The notes beneath the pieces are model-generated. The model was given only the letters and a program-made list of their open reading frames with translations, did no database searches and was not told the DNA's origin. A stretch of 64,000 bases of DNA from Thiohalophilus thiocyanatoxydans (GTDB lineage: Bacteria > Pseudomonadota > Gammaproteobacteria > UBA6429 > Thiohalophilaceae), in contig NZ_SOQX01000001.1 of the NCBI RefSeq assembly GCF_004366735.1, positions 124,001 to 188,000 on the forward strand, written 5' to 3'. Positions 62,759 through 64,000 of the stretch are shown in pieces. Numbering within the stretch: the first letter of the stretch is position 1; the number at the start of each line of letters is the position of its first letter. Position numbers and translations under genes: made by a program.

Positions 62759-63244
62759 GTCCTGGTGTCCGTTAAGCTTGAGTTCTTCTGGTCGCCGACT
62801 TTTCCCTGACCAAACTGTAAGGTACTTCACAATCAAGCCTAACTTTATTTGTTTTGCTCGCTCTGTACGCTATGTAACATAAGTATGCCGCTTTATTTAT
62901 TCCGGAACCCCGCTAAAATATCAGGGTAAACCCCTGGTGCTGATCAGACAGTCTGATATCCAACCAACGCGCATGCTTCATGGTCCACCGCCCGACCAAA
63001 CCGATACACGAAACGGGGAACACGATTCGCTTATTGCAGTATTTTGAGGTGGGCCGTACCATTGAAGCGGCAGGCGTCACCGCCAAACCACACCATCCGT
63101 GCTGTTAGCCACTTTATTTTGTGGTTTTATCGAAATCGATCCGCGATTATCTGTCGGGACAATCATCCGGCATACAATCACATCAGCAGGCGATTCATTC
63201 GCTTTTCAACCGGGCAGGAAAAACCTTGAGGTCTTTGATCCGAT
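62759..63244. other. divergent intergenic region between the sugar transferase and galE
   Basis: 486 bp with no gene. It holds the second copy of the 18-bp motif (62864-62881), a CAGGG-TAAAC-CCCTG inverted repeat at about 62922-62936 and AT-rich DNA before the transferase. No clear -24/-12 or -35/-10 pair was found for galE. Confidence 0.5.
62864..62881 (+). promoter_or_regulatory. 18-bp motif TGTACGCTATGTAACATA (copy 2)
   Basis: Matches copy 1 at 24805-24822 at 17 of 18 positions. It is about 105 bp upstream of the reverse-strand initiating transferase and about 365 bp upstream of galE. Its TATGTAACATA core is nearly palindromic, so it can serve either direction. Confidence 0.5.
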
Positions 63245-64000
63245 ATGTCAGATAACGCGATCCTGGTAACCGGCGGTGCTGGTTATATTGGCAGCCATGT
63301 GGCATTAATGCTTGCGGAGGCCGGGGAACGCGTGGTGGTGCTGGATAATCTGTCCACCGGATTTCGCGATGCCGTGATCAAGGGGGAGTTCGTACCGGGC
63401 GATACGGGTGACCGCGAACTGGTTACCCGGCTGATCAAATCACATGCGATCGATACAGTTATGCACTTTGCCGCCCATACCATCGTGCCGGAATCGATCA
63501 CCGACCCCCTCACTTATTATCAAAATAACACCTGCGCCACCCGTAATCTGCTGGAGTGCTGTCGCGACAACAACGTGAAGCACTTTGTCTTCTCCTCCAC
63601 CGCGGCGGTGTACGGTATTCCGGCAGACGGCATGGCGGATGAAAACACTCCCACGGTGCCCATCAATCCCTACGGCACCTCGAAACTGATGAGCGAGTGG
63701 ATACTGCGCGATCTCTGTGCCGCGTCCGATCTGCGTCATGTCGCATTGCGTTATTTCAATGTGGCCGGCTCCGATCCGCAGGGGCGGGTCGGTCAACGTA
63801 CCCACAAGGCAACCCTGCTTATCAAGGTCGCGTGCGAGGTTGCGCAGGGTAAACGTCCGGAACTGGTTCTCTTTGGCACGGACTATCCGACGGCGGACGG
63901 TACCGGGGTTCGCGATTATATTCACGTTACCGACCTGGCGGCGGCCCATATCCGCGCACTGGCGTATCTTCGTCGCGGTGGACCCTCCCGAACCCTCAAC
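63245..64000 (+). CDS. galE: UDP-glucose 4-epimerase, truncated by the window end
   Basis: 252 codons are visible and the frame runs off the right edge. The SDR motif is ILVTGGAGYIGSHVALMLAEAG (GxxGxxG), the active-site Ser/Tyr lie in FVFSSTAAVYGIPADGMADENTPTVPINPYGTSKLMSEWIL (YxxxK as YGTSK), and the family run RYFNVAGSDPQGRVGQRTHKATLLIKVACEVA follows. It interconverts UDP-glucose and UDP-galactose (or the N-acetyl forms) for EPS synthesis. GAGG sits 13 bp before the ATG, a long spacing. Confidence 0.93.
   Translation, partial: MSDNAILVTGGAGYIGSHVALMLAEAGERVVVLDNLSTGFRDAVIKGEFVPGDTGDRELVTRLIKSHAIDTVMHFAAHTIVPESITDPLTYYQNNTCATRNLLECCRDNNVKHFVFSSTAAVYGIPADGMADENTPTVPINPYGTSKLMSEWILRDLCAASDLRHVALRYFNVAGSDPQGRVGQRTHKATLLIKVACEVAQGKRPELVLFGTDYPTADGTGVRDYIHVTDLAAAHIRALAYLRRGGPSRTLN

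Noticed and set aside
1-64000. tRNA, rRNA and CRISPR arrays
   Set aside because: No tRNA-like cloverleaf consensus (GGTTCRA with matching stems), no rRNA segments and no regularly spaced identical repeats were seen on either strand.

Overview
The window reads as the chromosome of a GC-rich gammaproteobacterium. At the left edge it has a HemY tail and a full-length UbiB (aerobic haem and ubiquinone metabolism). Nearly everything from about 8 kb to the right edge belongs to one very large exopolysaccharide and protein-sorting locus of the exosortase A (XrtA/EpsH, PEP-CTERM) type. Family assignments rest on motifs, length and gene order read from the sequence; no database search was run. I cannot name the genus.

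Layout. 1-6.4 kb: housekeeping genes (hemY 3' end, a small helical protein, a ferredoxin/flavin reductase, an NAD(P)-dependent epimerase, ubiB, a membrane diguanylate cyclase). 6.4-8.6 kb: an AT-rich patch with a sulfotransferase-like gene, a methyltransferase and the first copy of a 142-bp terminal-inverted-repeat element. 8.9-27.4 kb: accessory polymer-modification genes (methyltransferase, GNAT, PLP decarboxylase, acyl-CoA ligase, TPR protein, O-ligase, unknown 593-aa protein, two asparagine-synthetase-like proteins lacking the usual N-terminal Cys, GT2, membrane-anchored methyltransferase, two alpha/beta hydrolases, acyl carrier protein, AlgD-like dehydrogenase, GT4). 27.4-28.6 kb: a patch of foreign or broken DNA with a ParE-type toxin-antitoxin pair, a truncated reverse-strand ORF, a short repeat and the relic of a glycosyltransferase gene. 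28.6-46 kb: one long reverse-strand operon that reads export lipoprotein, chain-length protein, tyrosine kinase, outer-membrane barrel, ATPase, deacetylase, FemAB protein, GT, XrtA-EpsI, GT, amidotransferase, CapK ligase, GT, deacetylase. Many genes in it overlap by a few bases. 46.1-51.3 kb: an RND transporter, a beta-barrel protein and a LolA-like protein. 51.6-53.3 kb: an acyltransferase and a ThiF-like E1 enzyme. 53.5-54.4 kb: a secreted PEP-CTERM protein with its own terminator and a good sigma-54 promoter. 54.6-60.9 kb: prsT, prsR, prsK. 61.2-62.8 kb: the initiating sugar-phosphate transferase. 63.2 kb to the end: a truncated galE.

How it fits together. GalE and the AlgD-like enzyme can supply sugar nucleotides (a uronic acid is likely). 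The EpsB-type transferase loads the first sugar on a lipid carrier and the GT4/GT2 enzymes extend it. The acyl-ligase/ACP/decarboxylase/hydrolase/amidotransferase set and the CapK, GNAT, methyltransferase and deacetylase genes could decorate it, and the Wzz/Wza/kinase/ATPase/barrel set could export it. XrtA processes proteins carrying a C-terminal PEP-CTERM tail, of which one is encoded here. PrsK/PrsR is a two-component system whose regulator is a sigma-54 activator, and the PEP-CTERM gene has a matching -24/-12 promoter. The points most worth a second look are the ThiF-E1/acyltransferase pair, the ACP-centred chemistry with two Cys-less amidotransferase homologues, a shared 18-bp palindromic motif in two EPS intergenic regions, the 142-bp mobile element, and the broken patch at 27.4-28.6 kb.
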